A stretch of 64,000 nt of DNA, from contig NZ_QBKR01000003.1 in the NCBI RefSeq assembly GCF_003054245.1, positions 124,001 through 188,000 on the forward strand, in the 5' to 3' direction. Made by a program: the position numbers and the translations under genes. The notes under the pieces are model-generated. The model worked only from the letters and a program-made list of their open reading frames with translations, was not told the DNA's origin and made no database searches. Origin of the DNA: Melghirimyces profundicolus. GTDB taxonomy: Bacteria; Bacillota; Bacilli; Thermoactinomycetales; DSM-45169. Each line of letters begins with the position of its first letter. The stretch's first letter is position 1. Positions 1-7,522 of this stretch are shown in pieces.

Positions 1-2
1 GG

Positions 3-449
3 GTGGCCCACATGCGCTTCGGGATGGTGCTGAGCCGAAAGGGAGGGGCGCTGGCGACCATGCTCCCCCTCTTCAAACTGGGGCTGGGCGGGCGAATCGG
101 GCGGGGCCGTCAAATGATGAGCTGGATCGCACGGGACGAGATCCCCCATGTGGTGGATTTCCTGCTGGAACGGGAGGACCTGTCCGGACCGGTGAATATT
201 GTCGCTCCCGCACCGGTCAACAATGAGGAGTTCACCCGCACGTTGGGACGGATCCTCCGCCGGCCGACTCCGTTCCCCCTGCCGGGTCCGATCGCCCGGG
301 TGGTTTTGGGGGAGATGGCGGAGGAGTTGCTCCTCGGAGGAAACCAAACGCTTCCGAAGAAGCTGTTGGAATCGGAGTGCCGCTTTCGATGGCCCCACCT
401 TGAAAAAGCGCTTCGTCACGAATTGAATAAGGAAGACGGCCACCGGTGA
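3..449 (+). CDS. Epimerase, TIGR01777/YfhF-like, 3' part only
   Basis: The reading frame is open at the left edge, so this is only the C-terminal 148 residues of a longer protein. The stretch with GGALATMLPLFKLGLGG and then MMSWIARDEIPHVVDFLLE is characteristic of the TIGR01777 sugar-nucleotide epimerase-like family (E. coli YfcH, B. subtilis YfhF), an NAD(P)-binding short-chain fold followed by a DUF1731 tail. That tail is visible as the final ~45 residues (PTPFPLPGPIARVVLGEMAEELLLGGNQ). The catalytic and nucleotide-binding part lies outside the window. The GTG at position 3 is not claimed as the real start. The physiological substrate of this family is not established. Confidence 0.85.
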   Translation: MAHMRFGMVLSRKGGALATMLPLFKLGLGGRIGRGRQMMSWIARDEIPHVVDFLLEREDLSGPVNIVAPAPVNNEEFTRTLGRILRRPTPFPLPGPIARVVLGEMAEELLLGGNQTLPKKLLESECRFRWPHLEKALRHELNKEDGHR

Positions 450-467
450 ACTTCCGGTGGTTTTTTC
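440..467 (+). terminator. Rho-independent terminator after the epimerase gene
   Basis: A 7-bp stem (CCACCGG at 440-446 pairing with CCGGTGG at 454-460) is followed by six T. The stem includes the stop codon of the epimerase gene. Confidence 0.8.
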
Positions 468-616
468 CTTCCCCCACTCGGCCATCCCCTGTCCCGGGTT
501 GAATCCGGGGTGGAATCGGGAACAATGGTACTATATTCCGTTTACCCATCATTAAAAAGTGAAGAGAATCGGTTGAATCGCTTCACAGGTCATCAAATGG
601 GTGAGGGGGTGTACGG

Positions 617-1087
617 GTGAAGCGAAAATGGGGATCGTTGGCCGTTTTCCTGGTGTTCTGCTCCATTGTCGCGGCTCTGGGAGGGAGGGTGTCGGATCCC
701 GATCCGGGATCATGGTATGATCGGTTGCAAAAACCGTTCTTCCACCCTCCCGGATGGGTTTTCGGTCCGGTGTGGACGGTATGGTACGTTCTGATTGCGA
801 TTTCCGGCTGGATGGTCTGGGAGGGAAAGGATTCGACGGAACGTCGGTATGCGCTGTTGTTCTGGGGAGGACTGGTACTCCTCAATCTGGTGTGGACCTG
901 TTTGTTCTTCGCGTATCAGTTCCCTGGCGCGGCCCTGTTGGAAATCCTTCTGTTGTGGTTTTTCATCGGGGCTTTTGTGATCGCCGCCTGGAAAGTGACC
1001 CGGACGGCCGCGGTGCTGTTGCTCCCCTATTGGATCTGGGTCACTTTTGTCGCATTTTACAACCTGAACATCTGGTGGTTGAATTAA
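617..1087 (+). CDS. tspO: TspO/MBR family membrane protein
   Basis: A 156-residue protein with five predicted membrane helices, the usual size and layout of bacterial TspO (tryptophan-rich sensory protein, peripheral benzodiazepine receptor homologue). Family hallmarks seen are WYDRLQKPFFHPPGWVFGPVWTVWYVLIA near residues 33-60, the W-rich loops, and LPYWIWVTFVAFYNLNIWWLN at the end. TspO proteins bind tetrapyrroles such as protoporphyrin IX; the role here is not known. The GTG start has a GAGGGGG ribosome site a few bases upstream. The RudS-like gene follows 49 bp downstream on the same strand, so cotranscription is likely. Confidence 0.93.
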   Translation: MKRKWGSLAVFLVFCSIVAALGGRVSDPDPGSWYDRLQKPFFHPPGWVFGPVWTVWYVLIAISGWMVWEGKDSTERRYALLFWGGLVLLNLVWTCLFFAYQFPGAALLEILLLWFFIGAFVIAAWKVTRTAAVLLLPYWIWVTFVAFYNLNIWWLN

Positions 1088-1136
1088 AAGGAGGCTGTCG
1101 GCATACGGCACCGGTTTTTCATCGGGAGGTGGAAGG

Positions 1137-2135
1137 ATGAACTGGGAGTCGGACGTCCCCGTTCTGCGCGTCGGGATCAGCAGTTGTCTGCTCGGCGAGC
1201 GGGTGAGATACAACGGGGCTCACAAATACCATCGGTTTATCAATCGGGAGCTGGGACGTTTCTTCCGGTGGGTGCCTGTCTGCCCCGAGGTGGAACTGGG
1301 GTTGGGGGTCCCCCGGGAAACGATCCGGCTGGAGTCAGACGGCAGGGAAGCCGCCCCCCGCCTGGTTGCGACGAAGACCCGGCGGGATCTGACGGAGGCC
1401 ATGGAAGCGTATTCGGAACGCCGCCTGGCGGAGCTTTCCAAGGAACCTCTTCACGGCTACATCCTGAAAAAAGGTTCCCCTTCCTGCGGTCTCCGGGAGA
1501 TTCCCATCCACCACCACGGAGAAGAAGAGAAAGAAGAGGGGCGCGGGTTGTTTGCCGAAGCGTTGCTGCGACGGTTTCCCGGGCTCCCGGTGGCGGAGGA
1601 GACGGAGCTGGAAGATCCGGGAAGGCTGGCTGTCTTTATCGGCCGGGTGGCCGCCCGGTGGAGGTGGCTTTCCTTTCTTTCGCGGAATCCCGGGTCCGGG
1701 GATCTGGTTGAGTTTCACACCCGTCAGAAGCTGAGCCTCCTGTCCCACAGCCGGGATCTGTACACCCGTCTCGGCCGGATCGCCGCCGACGGGGATCGCC
1801 CCGTGGAGGAGCGGCTGAAAACGTATGGAGAGCATTTCATGGAGGCGGTGGCGAAACCCGCCACCCGGAAGCGGCACACCGATGTACTCACCCATTTGGA
1901 GGGACGCCTGAAAGACTTCCTTCCGGCGGAAGAAAAAGGGGAGATCCGGGAAGCGATCGAAGCGTTCCGGAAGGGGAGACTTCCCCTGACCGTTCCTCTT
2001 ACCCTGCTTCGGTACCATTTCATGCGGAGGAAGGATGACTGGGCGAAGGAACAGACCTACCTGAATCCACTCCCCATCGAGTGGCTGTGGAAGCGGGAGG
2101 TGGATGCAGAGGAAGAGGGATGGGAGGATGAATGA
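1137..2135 (+). CDS. DUF523-DUF1722 fusion, RudS-like tRNA 4-thiouridine desulfidase
   Basis: A 332-residue two-domain protein. Residues ~10-165 form a TudS (DUF523) domain with the three expected iron-sulfur ligands: Cys17 (ISSCLLG), Cys49 (PVCPEVELGLGVPRE) and Cys117 (KKGSPSCGL). Residues ~190-320 form a DUF1722 (YbgA-like) domain with HTDVLTHLEGRLKDFL and LLRYHFMR. TudS proteins are [4Fe-4S] enzymes that remove sulfur from thiouracil, and this fusion has been described as RudS, which removes sulfur from s4U in tRNA. That function is inferred from architecture. The ATG start follows GGGAGGTGGAAGG. The GNAT gene starts immediately after the stop codon, which suggests translational coupling. 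Confidence 0.85.
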   Translation: MNWESDVPVLRVGISSCLLGERVRYNGAHKYHRFINRELGRFFRWVPVCPEVELGLGVPRETIRLESDGREAAPRLVATKTRRDLTEAMEAYSERRLAELSKEPLHGYILKKGSPSCGLREIPIHHHGEEEKEEGRGLFAEALLRRFPGLPVAEETELEDPGRLAVFIGRVAARWRWLSFLSRNPGSGDLVEFHTRQKLSLLSHSRDLYTRLGRIAADGDRPVEERLKTYGEHFMEAVAKPATRKRHTDVLTHLEGRLKDFLPAEEKGEIREAIEAFRKGRLPLTVPLTLLRYHFMRRKDDWAKEQTYLNPLPIEWLWKREVDAEEEGWEDE

Positions 2136-2657
2136 ATGCTGACACTCCGGAAGCTGACAACGGCGGATTTTCCCCGTCTCATCGAATGGACCGACTCCCC
2201 GGAATTTCTCCTTCAGTGGGCCGGTCCACGCTTTCATTTCCCCCTGGATGAGGCGCAGCTGGCCGGCCACCTGAAAGGAAACGAAGGAAAGAATGCCGAG
2301 CGGATCAATTTCAAGGCGATCGAAGAAGCATCCGGGGAGATGGTGGGACATGTGGAGCTGAACCGAATCGACCGGGAGCACCGGTCCGCCACCCTGGCCC
2401 GGGTTCTGCTGGACCCGGCACGCCGGGGCGGCGGGCTGGGCACGGCCATGGTTCGCGAAGCGGTTCGTTATGCCTTCGGAGAACTCGACCTTCACCGGCT
2501 GGACCTGTATGTTTTCGATTTTAACCGCTCCGCCATCCGGAGCTACGAACGGGCGGGGTTTCGGTGGGAAGGGACGATGCGGGATGCCCGGAAAATGGGG
2601 GATGAGTACTGGAATCTGTGTATCATGAGCCTCCTGCAACCGGAATGGAATCCATGA
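2136..2657 (+). CDS. GNAT family N-acetyltransferase, RimJ/RimL-like
   Basis: A 173-residue single-domain acetyltransferase. It opens with LTLRKLTTADFPRLIEW, has the beta-4 strand VGHVELNRIDREHRSATLARVLL, the acetyl-CoA pyrophosphate-binding loop around ARRGGGLGTAMVREAVRYAF, and the family signature LYVFDFNRSAIRSYERAGFRWEG. RimJ/RimL-type enzymes acetylate N-terminal amines or small amines; the substrate cannot be read from sequence. The start directly abuts the stop of the RudS-like gene, with GGGAGGATG serving as the ribosome site inside that gene, so the two are probably translated together. Confidence 0.9.
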   Translation: MLTLRKLTTADFPRLIEWTDSPEFLLQWAGPRFHFPLDEAQLAGHLKGNEGKNAERINFKAIEEASGEMVGHVELNRIDREHRSATLARVLLDPARRGGGLGTAMVREAVRYAFGELDLHRLDLYVFDFNRSAIRSYERAGFRWEGTMRDARKMGDEYWNLCIMSLLQPEWNP

Positions 2658-2809
2658 CCGGAAACCGGGGGAAGCCGGTCTCCCATGTTCATTGACATAG
2701 AAATGGGAATTATATCGTTCATCGATCGGAAGATGGAAGAAATGAAAAAATTTGTTTCGTAAAATTCTAAAAAATATACACCCAGGGGTAGAGAAGGAAA
2801 CATTTTCTT

Positions 2810-3724
2810 GTGATAAATTTAATAATGGAATCAAAACCGTACATTTTTACGGGAAGAAAGGGGAACGAGTTCGTGGAAGACTTTGATAGCTCCCGTTTTA
2901 TGAGGATGGAGTTTGAGCCGTTTTTGGTTGAAGGTTCGGAACCCCTTAAGAATGCCGTGAAGCGGGGCGAGATCCAGGAGGAAGATACCGTCTTGGTGGT
3001 GGGGCGCGGCGGGGAATACCGGGCCTTTTCGATGTACCAGATGACCTACAACAAAGTGGCCCAAGGAAGCTTGAACGGGTTGCCCTACCTGGCGACCTAC
3101 TGTCCGATTTGCCATACCGGGACTGCCATGGTCCCCGTCATCGACGGGAAGGAATTTCATTTCCGGTGTGTCGGGGTGCACAATGGCATTGCCATGCTTC
3201 AGGACCGGGAGACGGATTCCTACTGGAACCATGTGACCGGGGAATGTGTGGAAGGGCCCCTGAAGGGAAAGAAAATGGACATGCTCCTTCTGGGGCAGAT
3301 GACCGCCCGGCAAGCGTTGAAGAAGTACCCGAACCTGCATCTCTCCCTGGCCAAACAGAGCTGGCTTCACCGGATGCTGACCCCGATCATGAACTATTTC
3401 GGAAAACACGGGATTTATCCGCCGGGATACAAAAAGACGATCATCAAGCGGGACGAGCGTCTCCCGGATATGACCAGCGGTGTAGGCGTCTTCACGAAGG
3501 AAGAGCAGAAGTTTTATCCCATCGACACCATCGAGAAAGCCGGGGGGAAATTGAGTGACCGCCTCGCCGGACGACCCGTCACCGTCATCGTGGATGAGGA
3601 CGGGTTTCCGGAAGCGTACTACGAAGACACAGAGGACGGAGAGGACATTCCCCAGTATCTGTACACCCGCTGGTTTGGGTTTTCGATTACCTATCCCGGT
3701 TGTAAGATCCATCAGGCGGGATAA
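2810..3724 (+). CDS. DUF3179 domain protein, paralogue 1
   Basis: A 304-residue protein made almost entirely of a DUF3179 domain. Hallmarks are EYRAFSMYQMTYNKVAQG, LATYCPICHTGTAMVPVIDGKEFHF with a CxxC motif (here CPIC), then the aspartate/tryptophan block LQDRETDSYWNHVTGECVEGPLKGKKM. There is no signal peptide or membrane segment, so it is probably cytoplasmic. The family has no established reaction; the CxxC pair suggests metal or thiol chemistry. The GTG start is about 10 bp after AGAAGGAAA. It is the first of three tandem paralogues and is followed by its own terminator. Confidence 0.85.
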   Translation: MINLIMESKPYIFTGRKGNEFVEDFDSSRFMRMEFEPFLVEGSEPLKNAVKRGEIQEEDTVLVVGRGGEYRAFSMYQMTYNKVAQGSLNGLPYLATYCPICHTGTAMVPVIDGKEFHFRCVGVHNGIAMLQDRETDSYWNHVTGECVEGPLKGKKMDMLLLGQMTARQALKKYPNLHLSLAKQSWLHRMLTPIMNYFGKHGIYPPGYKKTIIKRDERLPDMTSGVGVFTKEEQKFYPIDTIEKAGGKLSDRLAGRPVTVIVDEDGFPEAYYEDTEDGEDIPQYLYTRWFGFSITYPGCKIHQAG

Positions 3725-3757
3725 CCCGGAAATCATTCCTTGCCATATGTCCTGGGA

Positions 3758-3785
3758 AGAGTCCGTTTCATACGGGCTCTTTTTC
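3758..3785 (+). terminator. Rho-independent terminator after DUF3179 paralogue 1
   Basis: AGAGTCCGT at 3758-3766 pairs with ACGGGCTCT at 3772-3780 (one G:T pair), followed by TTTTT. The rest of the 312-bp gap to the next gene is AT-rich and shows no gene. Confidence 0.8.
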
Positions 3786-4036
3786 GTGACTCTGTTTTTC
3801 TGTTTGAATTTGGAAGGATTGAAAACGTATTTGATTTTAAATCATTTGATTTCGATGGTGAAAACGAACAGAAAGATATGATACATTTGGACTGAACCGT
3901 TCCGGACTGTGGATCCGCTTTGGGATGGATCAGGAAAGGAGCTTGCCCCTCACAGCCGAAGATCTGAAGAGAGAAGCTTTGGAAGCAACTTTTTTGGAGG
4001 TTCACCCATCAACCAAGGAAAAGCGAGGGAGCCCCA

Positions 4037-4942
4037 TTGCAGGAGTTTGATCTTTCCCGTTTTAAGAAATCCCCGATTTACCGTGTTTTGGGACACGATT
4101 TTGAACCGTTTCCGGTCGGGGGGTCCGAGCCTGTGAAACACGTGATCGGGCGCGGAGACATCAAGGAGAATGACACGTTGTTGGTGATCTGCCGGGGTGG
4201 AGAACGACTCGCGTTTTTGATGTATCAGATGACGTATCACCATGTGGCGCAGGGAACATTGGCCGGGGAACCCTTCATGATCAGCTATTGTGCCATCTGT
4301 CATGCCGGGACCGGTTTCGTGCCGGTTATAAAAGGTCGGGAATATCATTTCCATTGTGCCGGTGTCTACAATGGGAGCGCCATTCTGCAGGATCGGGAAA
4401 CCCAATCCTTCTGGAACCCGGTGACCGGAGAATGCATGCACGGACCGTTGAAAGGGGAGCGGATGGAGATGCTGCTCCTGGGCCAAATGACGGCGGGACA
4501 AGCCCTGGAACGTTGGCCCGACCTTCGGTTGGCGCTGTCCAAACAGCCCGCGTGGCGGAAATACATCCTTTTGCCTTTCATGAATTTCGTCGGCCGGTTC
4601 GGCATCTATCCCCCCACGTTTAAAAGCACCATGCCCAAGAGAGATCCCCGTTTCCCCGACATGACCAGCGGGGTCGGCATCATGGCCGACGGTCTGAAAA
4701 AGTTTTACCCGATCGAGGAACTCGAAAAATCGGGCGGAGAGGTGACGGACGTTCTGAACCACCGTCCCTTCATCATCTCTGTGGATGAAGACGGTTTTCC
4801 GGATGTCTGGTACGAAGATGCTGAAGGTCCGGATGATGTTCCGCCCTACGTTTACACCCGTTGGTATGCGTTTTCCCTCACCTTTCCGGATTGCAAGGTG
4901 TTTGAACCGAGGTCGGAAGGGGAAACGGAAGCTGCATCCTGA
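4037..4942 (+). CDS. DUF3179 domain protein, paralogue 2
   Basis: A 301-residue paralogue of the preceding protein, alignable over its whole length. It keeps the CxxC motif (SYCAICHAGTGFVPV), the block LQDRETQSFWNPVTGECMHGPLKG, and the C-terminal VDEDGFPDVWYEDAE and YVYTRWYAFSLTFPDCKVF. It starts at a TTG preceded by AGCGAGGGA; the N-terminus is slightly shorter than in paralogue 1. No export signal is visible. It lies 129 bp upstream of the third paralogue with no clear terminator between them, so paralogues 2 and 3 may share a transcript. Biochemical function is unknown. Confidence 0.85.
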   Translation: MQEFDLSRFKKSPIYRVLGHDFEPFPVGGSEPVKHVIGRGDIKENDTLLVICRGGERLAFLMYQMTYHHVAQGTLAGEPFMISYCAICHAGTGFVPVIKGREYHFHCAGVYNGSAILQDRETQSFWNPVTGECMHGPLKGERMEMLLLGQMTAGQALERWPDLRLALSKQPAWRKYILLPFMNFVGRFGIYPPTFKSTMPKRDPRFPDMTSGVGIMADGLKKFYPIEELEKSGGEVTDVLNHRPFIISVDEDGFPDVWYEDAEGPDDVPPYVYTRWYAFSLTFPDCKVFEPRSEGETEAAS

Positions 4943-5071
4943 TTTGTGGAATCAATGATAGTCGAATATTTTTCTCTTAATATATTCTATTTCTATGGAA
5001 ACCTGGCCTTCCTCTGCTGAAAGCGGAAAAGACATGTGCTAAATTAGAAAAGAAGAGAAGGAGGGAGAAGG

Positions 5072-5950
5072 ATGGCGTTTGACATTGATCGTTTTATGAA
5101 ACAGCAGTTTCATCCGTTTCCGGTCGCCGGTTCCGAACCGCTCAAGAACGCTGTCGGTCGCGGCGAGATCAAAAAGGATGACACGGTGCTGGTGTTGAAC
5201 CGGGGCGGCGAGAGCCTTGCCTTCTGGATGTACCAGATGACGTACCACCATGTCGCCCAGGGGAAACTGGCCGGTGAGCCCTATATCGTCAACTATTGAG
5301 CGATCTGCCACAGTGGAACCAGTATGGTTCCCGTCATTGATGGAAAGGAACTTCACTTCTTCTGTGTGGGGGTATACGATGGTCTTGCCATCCTGCAGGA
5401 CCGGGAAACCGGATCCTATTGGAACCACATCACCGGAGAGTGTGTCTATGGCCCCCTGAAAGGAAAGAAGATGGACAGCCTTCTGCTGGGTCAGATGACA
5501 GCGGGACAAGCCTTGGAACGGTGGCCCGATCTTCGGTTGGCCCTGTCGAAACAACCCCTGTTCCGGCGATTGGTGATTCAACCTGTGATGAACTGGTTTG
5601 GGAAATTCGGCATCTATCCCCCCGGATTCAAGAAGACCATGGTCAAACGGGACCACCGACTTCCGGACATGATGAGCGGCGTCGGGATCATGACCGGGAA
5701 CGTGAAGAAGTTTTATCCCATCGACGCCATCGAAAAATCCGGCGGGGAAGTGCGGGATATTTTGGACGGTCGTCCGGTCAGCATCTCCGTTGACGAAGAC
5801 GGCTTCCCGGATGTCAACTATGAAGACACCGACGACTGGGAAGACGTTCCTCAGTATCTTTACACCCGCTGGTACGGTTTCGCCCTCACCTATCCGGGAT
5901 GTGAGATTTACCGGGAGAGTGAGGAGAAAAAGGAATCATCGGCTTCATGA
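5072..5950 (+). CDS. DUF3179 paralogue 3 with in-frame TGA, candidate selenoprotein
   Basis: One continuous frame of 292 codons with a single internal stop, TGA at 5297-5299 (codon 76). It sits exactly where paralogues 1 and 2 have the first Cys of the CxxC motif (TAT-TGT becomes TAT-TGA, giving Y-[TGA]-A-I-C-H). The 217 codons after it remain open and fully conserved (GTSMVPVIDGKEL, LQDRETGSYWNHITGECVYG, VDEDGFPDVNYEDTDD). The start ATG follows GGAGGGAGAAGG. A hairpin lies 15 nt downstream of the TGA. The best reading is selenocysteine in a UxxC redox motif. A recent nonsense mutation or a sequencing error is the alternative. An ordinary annotation would split this into a 75-residue ORF and a downstream ORF starting at 5324. 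Confidence 0.7.
5315..5331 (+). promoter_or_regulatory. Candidate bacterial SECIS hairpin
   Basis: GGAACC (5315-5320) and GGTTCC (5326-5331) form a perfect 6-bp stem with the five-base loop AGTAT. The loop begins 21 nt after the in-frame TGA and has a G at its second position, which agrees with the spacing and loop G described for bacterial SECIS elements. Paralogue 1, which has no TGA, can also form a weaker hairpin here, so the fold may partly reflect the encoded GTxMVP motif. Confidence 0.4.
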
Positions 5951-5952
5951 TG

Positions 5953-5985
5953 AGAAGGTCCGCAACCGGCGGGCCTTCTGTTTTT
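5953..5985 (+). terminator. Rho-independent terminator after DUF3179 paralogue 3
   Basis: AGAAGGTCCGC (5953-5963) pairs with GCGGGCCTTCT (5969-5979), with one G:T pair, followed by GTTTTT. Its position directly after the distal stop codon supports the split frame being one expressed gene. Confidence 0.85.
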
Positions 5986-6069
5986 ACAGGACGGTAGCCG
6001 TTCGGGTTCTACGGCCGGGAGGAGAATCGGAACCGCCGGCCGAAGAAAGCCGGGGAAGGGAGTGAGCCG

Positions 6070-6228
6070 ATGCAAGAACGGGTGGGCGAGTGCTCCGGAT
6101 GCGGGAAAGTCGTGTATTGCCTGGAGGGCTTCCTGAACGGGGTGGTTCTCGCGGACGGAAAAATCCGGTGCTTCGACTGTGATCGAAAGGGGAAGGAAAA
6201 GGAACTCAAAAGGGACGACCCCCGATGA
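6070..6228 (+). CDS. Small zinc-ribbon-like protein, 52 residues
   Basis: A short ORF with a good ribosome site (GGGAAGGGAGTG) before the ATG. The product has two CxxC knuckles, Cys8/Cys11 (ECSGCGK) and Cys34/Cys37 (RCFDCDR), plus an extra Cys17, and ends in a lysine/arginine/acidic tail. This spacing suggests a small zinc-binding protein. Function is unknown. It sits between the DUF3179 cluster and the convergent thermitase gene, and its 3' end overlaps a bidirectional terminator. Confidence 0.6.
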   Translation: MQERVGECSGCGKVVYCLEGFLNGVVLADGKIRCFDCDRKGKEKELKRDDPR

Positions 6229-6242
6229 AGGTCGTCCCTTTT
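6212..6242. terminator. Bidirectional terminator between convergent genes
   Basis: GGGACGACC (6212-6220) pairs perfectly with GGTCGTCCC (6230-6238). There is TTTT on the plus side and AAAA on the other flank, so it can end both the small zinc-ribbon gene and the thermitase gene. Confidence 0.85.
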
Positions 6243-6262
6243 GGGTATGGAGTTCAGGCGAC

Positions 6263-7438
6263 TCAGTAGCGGACGGCGTCGTAGGCGTTGATCCGTCCGT
6301 GGGCCCAGTAGGTCCCCGTGCCGGGAGTCCAGTCGGCGGTGTTTTCGATCGCGGCACGGATGTTGCTCTTGCTCCTTCCCTGGGCGTCCAGTAGACCTGC
6401 CAATCCCGCCACGTGGGGGGTGGCCATCGAAGTGCCGCTCAGATAAGCGTAGCTGTTGGTCGGGTAGGTGGAGAGGATATCCACACCCGGAGCAGCCACG
6501 TCAACCCAGGTACCGTAGCTGGAGAAGGAAGCTTTGTTGTCGTTTGGGTCGGTTGCGCCGACGGCGATGGCGTTCGCATAAGCTGCGGGATAATGTTTGG
6601 TGCTGGTGCCGGCGTTCCCCGCGGCGGCCACCACGACGGCCCCGCGGTTCCAGGCGTAGTCGACCGCGCTTTTCAGAGTGGAGGAGCCGGAGGGGGACCC
6701 GAGGCTGAGGTTGATCACGTCAGAGCCGTAGTCGGCCGAATGGACGATGCCGTCGGCCACGTCGGCCAGGGTCCCGCTGCCGTTGGCGTCAAGGACGCGG
6801 ACGGCGAAGATTTCCGCATTCGGTGCCATCCCGGCCACCCCGGTGGAGTTGTTGGTCTCGGCTGCGGCCGTTCCCGCCACGTGGGTGCCGTGTCCGTTGT
6901 AGTCATAGGGGTACCAGTCGTTACCGACGAAGTCATAGCCGCGGGTCACTTTGGCGTTCAGGTCCGGATGGTCATACTGGACCCCGGTGTCCACAATGGC
7001 GATCCGGGTGCTGCCGGAGCTGCGGGTGTAGTCCCAGGCGGCTTCCGCCTGAACCTTTTGGGGTCCCCACTGGTAGCTGTTGTAATAGGTGTCGTTGGGC
7101 ACCCAGTCCGCTTTGAAGATGTAGTTCGGCTCGGCGTATTCCACGTCGGAATTTCCTTTATACTCTTGGATGGCTTCTTCCACGGATCGGCCTTTTACTT
7201 TCACCAAGTCGAACTTTACCTTTTTGTGGTCGTTGCGTTCTTTCAGCGTGGCATTTTCATTTTTGTGGGCTTGGGCTTTTTCGCTGTTCGTAGTGCCGGA
7301 TTTGAACTTCACGATGACTTCGCCTTTCACATATTCGGCCTGATCCTTCGCTTTGGCATCCACGTCGGCTGCGGCCGGGGAGAAGAGAAGCCCCAGGGTC
7401 AGAGCCAGGGCGGAAGAAAGACTGAGAAACCGTTTCAA
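6263..7438 (-). CDS. Secreted S8 serine protease, thermitase-like
   Basis: A 391-residue preproprotein: Sec signal peptide (1-24), I9-type propeptide with YVKGEVIVKFKSG (about 36-110), then a ~280-residue catalytic domain. The triad is visible: Asp150 (IAIVDTGVQYDHPDL), His183 (NGHGTHVAG) and Ser337 (SGTSMATPHVAGLAG). The mature part (GPQKVQA..AWD, VRVLDANGSGTLADVADGI, AAIENTADWTPGTGTYWAHGRINAYDAVRY) closely follows thermitase from Thermoactinomyces vulgaris, an extracellular thermostable subtilase. The TTG start follows GGGAGGG. It lies 84 bp after a second S8 gene on the same strand. Confidence 0.95.
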   Translation of the reverse strand: MKRFLSLSSALALTLGLLFSPAAADVDAKAKDQAEYVKGEVIVKFKSGTTNSEKAQAHKNENATLKERNDHKKVKFDLVKVKGRSVEEAIQEYKGNSDVEYAEPNYIFKADWVPNDTYYNSYQWGPQKVQAEAAWDYTRSSGSTRIAIVDTGVQYDHPDLNAKVTRGYDFVGNDWYPYDYNGHGTHVAGTAAAETNNSTGVAGMAPNAEIFAVRVLDANGSGTLADVADGIVHSADYGSDVINLSLGSPSGSSTLKSAVDYAWNRGAVVVAAAGNAGTSTKHYPAAYANAIAVGATDPNDNKASFSSYGTWVDVAAPGVDILSTYPTNSYAYLSGTSMATPHVAGLAGLLDAQGRSKSNIRAAIENTADWTPGTGTYWAHGRINAYDAVRY

Positions 7439-7522
7439 TGGAAACCCTCCCTGAAATTTTATGGATGAAACGCCGGGACGGTTGATCCTGACGTCGCACC
7501 ATTCAGATCATTTGAAAAACGA

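Noticed and set aside
1335-2834. 499-codon minus-strand ORF
   Set aside because: It is the antisense shadow of the RudS-like and GNAT genes in GC-rich DNA; no ribosome site and no domain.
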